A stretch of DNA of 64,000 nucleotides from the NCBI GenBank assembly GCA_947627695.1, contig CANQXF010000008.1, forward strand, positions 45,643 through 109,642, given 5' to 3'. The translations under genes and the position numbers were made by a program. This stretch comes from an uncultured Ruminiclostridium sp. (lineage in GTDB: Bacteria; Bacillota; Clostridia; Oscillospirales; Ruminococcaceae). The notes beneath the pieces were generated by a model. It did not search any database, had not been told where the DNA came from, and saw only the letters and a list, made by a program, of their open reading frames with translations. This document shows positions 61,926 through 64,000 of the stretch, in pieces; within the stretch, counting starts at the first letter, position 1, and each line of letters begins with the position of its first letter.

Positions 61926-62627
61926 ATGGAAAAAAGATTCCGTCACGAATACAAGTACATAATAAACAGCGGCTTTTACCATATCCTGCGCCAGCGGCTT
62001 AAGGCGGCGATGAAGCCTGACGGCAACGGAAAAGACGGCGTTTACCGCATAACGAGCCTTTATTTCGACGACGTTTACCGCAGTGCTTACAACGACAAGG
62101 CGCTGGGACTTGACGTGAGGAAGAAGTACAGGGTGCGGTATTACGACCTGTCCCCCGATTTTATCCGCCTTGAGGTGAAGGAGAAAAATGGCGAGCTGGT
62201 ATGCAAGCGTTCGTCAAAGCTCAGCTTTCCACAATACAACGACCTGCTTTCGGGCAAGAGGGAATTTTTGCGGGAGCTTGGGGGAGCAGCGGAGGAATTT
62301 TACGTTTCCGACAGGCTCGTAAGACAAAGTCCCGCCGTTCTGGTGGACTACAAGCGGGAGGCGTATGTTTTCGGTGCGGGGAACGTGCGTATCACATTTG
62401 ATATGGAGCTTTCCACCGCCGACGTTCTTGACCCGCTGAACAAAAAGCCGAATTTTTACCGTATCTTTGACGACGGGAGCATAATTCTGGAAATAAAATA
62501 CGACGAGTTTCTGCCCGTTCATATACAGGAGCTTTTAAGCGGTATTCCCATAACAAGGGAGTCGGTGTCGAAATTTGTCTTGTGTTCCGACAAAAACGCC
62601 GTTTCACGTCACGTTTTCGGGGCGTAA
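61926..62627 (+). CDS. VTC-domain polyphosphate polymerase-like protein
   Basis: 233 residues of the VTC family. MEKRFRHEYKYIINSGFYHI start, ITSLYFDDVYRSAYNDKALG (about 42-61), YRVRYYDLSPDFIRLEVKEK (about 68-87), and ILEIKYDEFLPVHI (about 191-204) carry the basic and acidic residues of the tunnel in the yeast polyphosphate polymerase Vtc4. No signal peptide. Whether it makes polyphosphate is not shown in bacteria of this kind. ATG at 61926 has AGGAG. The next gene follows in 21 bases. Confidence 0.9.
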   Translation: MEKRFRHEYKYIINSGFYHILRQRLKAAMKPDGNGKDGVYRITSLYFDDVYRSAYNDKALGLDVRKKYRVRYYDLSPDFIRLEVKEKNGELVCKRSSKLSFPQYNDLLSGKREFLRELGGAAEEFYVSDRLVRQSPAVLVDYKREAYVFGAGNVRITFDMELSTADVLDPLNKKPNFYRIFDDGSIILEIKYDEFLPVHIQELLSGIPITRESVSKFVLCSDKNAVSRHVFGA

Positions 62628-62648
62628 CAATAAAAGGAGGAAAAATTT

Positions 62649-63332
62649 ATGCGTCTTATGGTGGACAATCTGCTGGAGGAGCTGGGCGGCAGTCTTGACC
62701 TGTCGCAGCAGCTTGCGAACCTCACTCTCCCTCACATACTTATATGTATGCTTGCGGCGACGGTGTGCGGCATTATAATTTATCTGGTGTACAGATTCTT
62801 TTACAGAGGGGTCGTTTACAGCGACAACTTCAACATTCTGCTGATACTCATCACAGTGATAACTTCGTTCATCATAATGACCATAAGCGCAAACATTGTG
62901 CTTTCCCTGGGTATGGTAGGCGCATTGTCTATCGTGCGTTTTCGCTCGGCGGTCAAGGACCCGCTGGACATCGGCTTTCTTTTCTGGGGAATAGCGGCGG
63001 GACTTACCTGCGGCGCAGGGCTTTACTTCGTGGCGCTGGTGGGAACGGTGATAATTTCCGTTATCTACATAGTTATGCACTTCTGCAAAAGGGAAAAGAA
63101 AAATTACCTCCTGATAATAAGCTACAATGACGAGGCGGAGGAGCAGGTGAACGCTCTGCTGGGCGGTATGAAGTACAAGCTGAAAAGCAAGACACTCACC
63201 GACAGCGGCACGGAGCTTACCGTGGAAATAAAGATAGTGCGCAACGATACTTCAAGCGCGTCACGGTTCAGGACGGTCAAAGGGGTCTCAGCCGTCACTC
63301 TGTTGGAGTATAACGGGGAGTATATGAACTGA
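62649..63332 (+). CDS. DUF4956 membrane protein
   Basis: 227 residues. Three or four membrane segments (about 28-46, 60-80, 86-110 and 112-135), followed by a soluble C-terminal part (about 145-227). SANIVLSLGMVGALSIVRFR (about 80-99) and DPLDIGFLFWGIAAGLTCG are the DUF4956 pattern. Regularly paired with VTC genes, as here; both may work on a phosphate polymer or glycan at the membrane. GGAGG precedes the ATG. Confidence 0.9.
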   Translation: MRLMVDNLLEELGGSLDLSQQLANLTLPHILICMLAATVCGIIIYLVYRFFYRGVVYSDNFNILLILITVITSFIIMTISANIVLSLGMVGALSIVRFRSAVKDPLDIGFLFWGIAAGLTCGAGLYFVALVGTVIISVIYIVMHFCKREKKNYLLIISYNDEAEEQVNALLGGMKYKLKSKTLTDSGTELTVEIKIVRNDTSSASRFRTVKGVSAVTLLEYNGEYMN

Positions 63333-63362
63333 TAAACGGCGGTTCGTTTTCGGGAGAAACAG

Positions 63363-63827
63363 ATGTGCTTAATATGTGACAGGATACAGATGATAAAAGC
63401 GGGGACTAACCCGTACTTTGTAAGAGAGCTTGATACAGGGTATGTTGTTTTAGGCGACAATCAGCATTTTAAGGGATACACTTTATTCCTGCTGAAGGAG
63501 CATTTGACGGAGCTTTTTGAATTGCAAGATGACGTGAAAGCAAGGTTTCTTGATGAGATGACTATTGTGGCGGAGGCTGTTGCAAAAGCGTTCGGCGCAG
63601 AAAAGATGAATTATGAGTGCCTTGGCAACGGCGATGCGCACCTGCACTGGCATTTGTTCCCCAGAGTGAACGGCGACCTTGACGGCTTTGGAAACAACGG
63701 CAAAGGTCCTGTCTGGTGGTATCCGAGAGAGAAAATGTATTCTGAGGATAACAAGCCTGCCAGTGAAGAGCTTGAGATGATGAAACAGGCGTTGGGGAGA
63801 GAGATCGACAAGCTGTTGGGGAAGTGA
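63363..63827 (+). CDS. HIT-family protein
   Basis: 154 residues of the histidine triad family of nucleotide hydrolases and transferases. The motif DAHLHWHLFPR places His93, His95 and His97. The N-terminus carries CLICDRI (Cys2, Cys5). Substrate likely a dinucleoside polyphosphate or AMP adduct. It follows the DUF4956 gene by 30 bases and could share its transcript. Confidence 0.9.
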   Translation: MCLICDRIQMIKAGTNPYFVRELDTGYVVLGDNQHFKGYTLFLLKEHLTELFELQDDVKARFLDEMTIVAEAVAKAFGAEKMNYECLGNGDAHLHWHLFPRVNGDLDGFGNNGKGPVWWYPREKMYSEDNKPASEELEMMKQALGREIDKLLGK

Positions 63828-63950
63828 TTTTTTGTGTGGGTGGCAGTCGCTGAGGAAAAATGGAAGTATATGGACTGATAGGACATAGGCAAAAAGCTCA
63901 GACTGATAAAACGATGGGAAAGGTAAATCGGAATTTGATGAGGTGTAATT

Positions 63951-64000
63951 ATGGTAAGAATTGCAACAGTAAATGATGCAGAGCAATTAAATATCTTAAA
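63951..64000 (+). CDS. Start of a probable GNAT acetyltransferase
   Basis: Only 16 codons are inside the window. MVRIATVNDAEQLNIL resembles the usual GNAT start (IRxAxxxDAxxL). GAGG lies eight bases before the ATG. The gap from the HIT gene (63828-63950) holds nothing else. The call rests on a short N-terminus. Confidence 0.5.
   Translation, partial: MVRIATVNDAEQLNIL

Overview
The window reads as chromosomal DNA of an anaerobic, spore-forming, low-to-mid GC Firmicute of the Clostridia, most likely close to Ruminococcus/Oscillospiraceae. Three things point there: a spoIIAA-spoIIAB-sigF forespore operon, a Clostridia-style S10-spc-alpha ribosomal cluster carrying a KOW-domain gene between map and infA, and carbohydrate genes (a GH95 fucosidase, a large GH2 enzyme and araBD-like genes) typical of gut or rumen glycan users. 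Pyruvate phosphate dikinase and a Gx-transporter/NusG-domain/ApbE group fit an anaerobic lifestyle. The genus is an inference; no rRNA gene is present.

Layout. 1-1657 (minus): a truncated protein of unknown function and aspartokinase. 2039-4368 (plus): a SpoIIQ-like M23 protein, then spoIIAA, spoIIAB and sigF. 4474-9705 (minus): a Gld-type ABC export system with a DUF4340 partner and a 93-residue protein. 9803-18150 (minus): the rimP-nusA-rnpM-ylxQ-infB-rbfA-nrnA-truB-ribF operon, from a consensus sigma-A promoter and a leader with a 15-bp hairpin. 18303-19316 (plus): a TPP riboswitch and thiT. 19404-29760 (minus): a nucleotidyltransferase, an SGNH-hydrolase lipoprotein, a membrane XRE regulator, apbE, Gx transporter, NusG-II protein, araD and araB types, a small unknown protein and nadE. 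29845-36908 (plus): a GH95-SLOG-GH2-HD operon. 36963-53548 (minus): about thirty ribosomal, secretion and transcription genes from rpsJ to rplQ. 53661-57605 (minus): a lipoprotein, HPr, a second lipoprotein, trmD, rimM and an LCP-like protein. 57639-64000 (plus): alr, ppdK, a VTC/DUF4956 pair, a HIT protein and the start of a GNAT gene.

The most unusual non-coding content is repetitive. Two 252-253 bp elements (21762-22013 and 23885-24137) have 30-bp terminal inverted repeats, a G-quadruplex-type tract and five consecutive hairpins, each with a three-base loop; between copies three loops change while the stems stay almost intact. A second family of three smaller palindromic elements (13022, 41484 and 50121) sits only in gaps of the translation operons, shares a left-end motif, and keeps a hairpin whose arms differ between copies but still pair. 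A long structured leader precedes rpsJ.

Starts were moved inward from the longest open frame where a ribosome-binding site, family length or operon overlap decided it (lysC, sigF, truB, nrnA, rbfA, rpsE, rpsQ, rpmC, rplF, rplD, trmD, ppdK and others). Several use TTG or GTG. No tRNA, rRNA, CRISPR array, transposase or prophage was seen.
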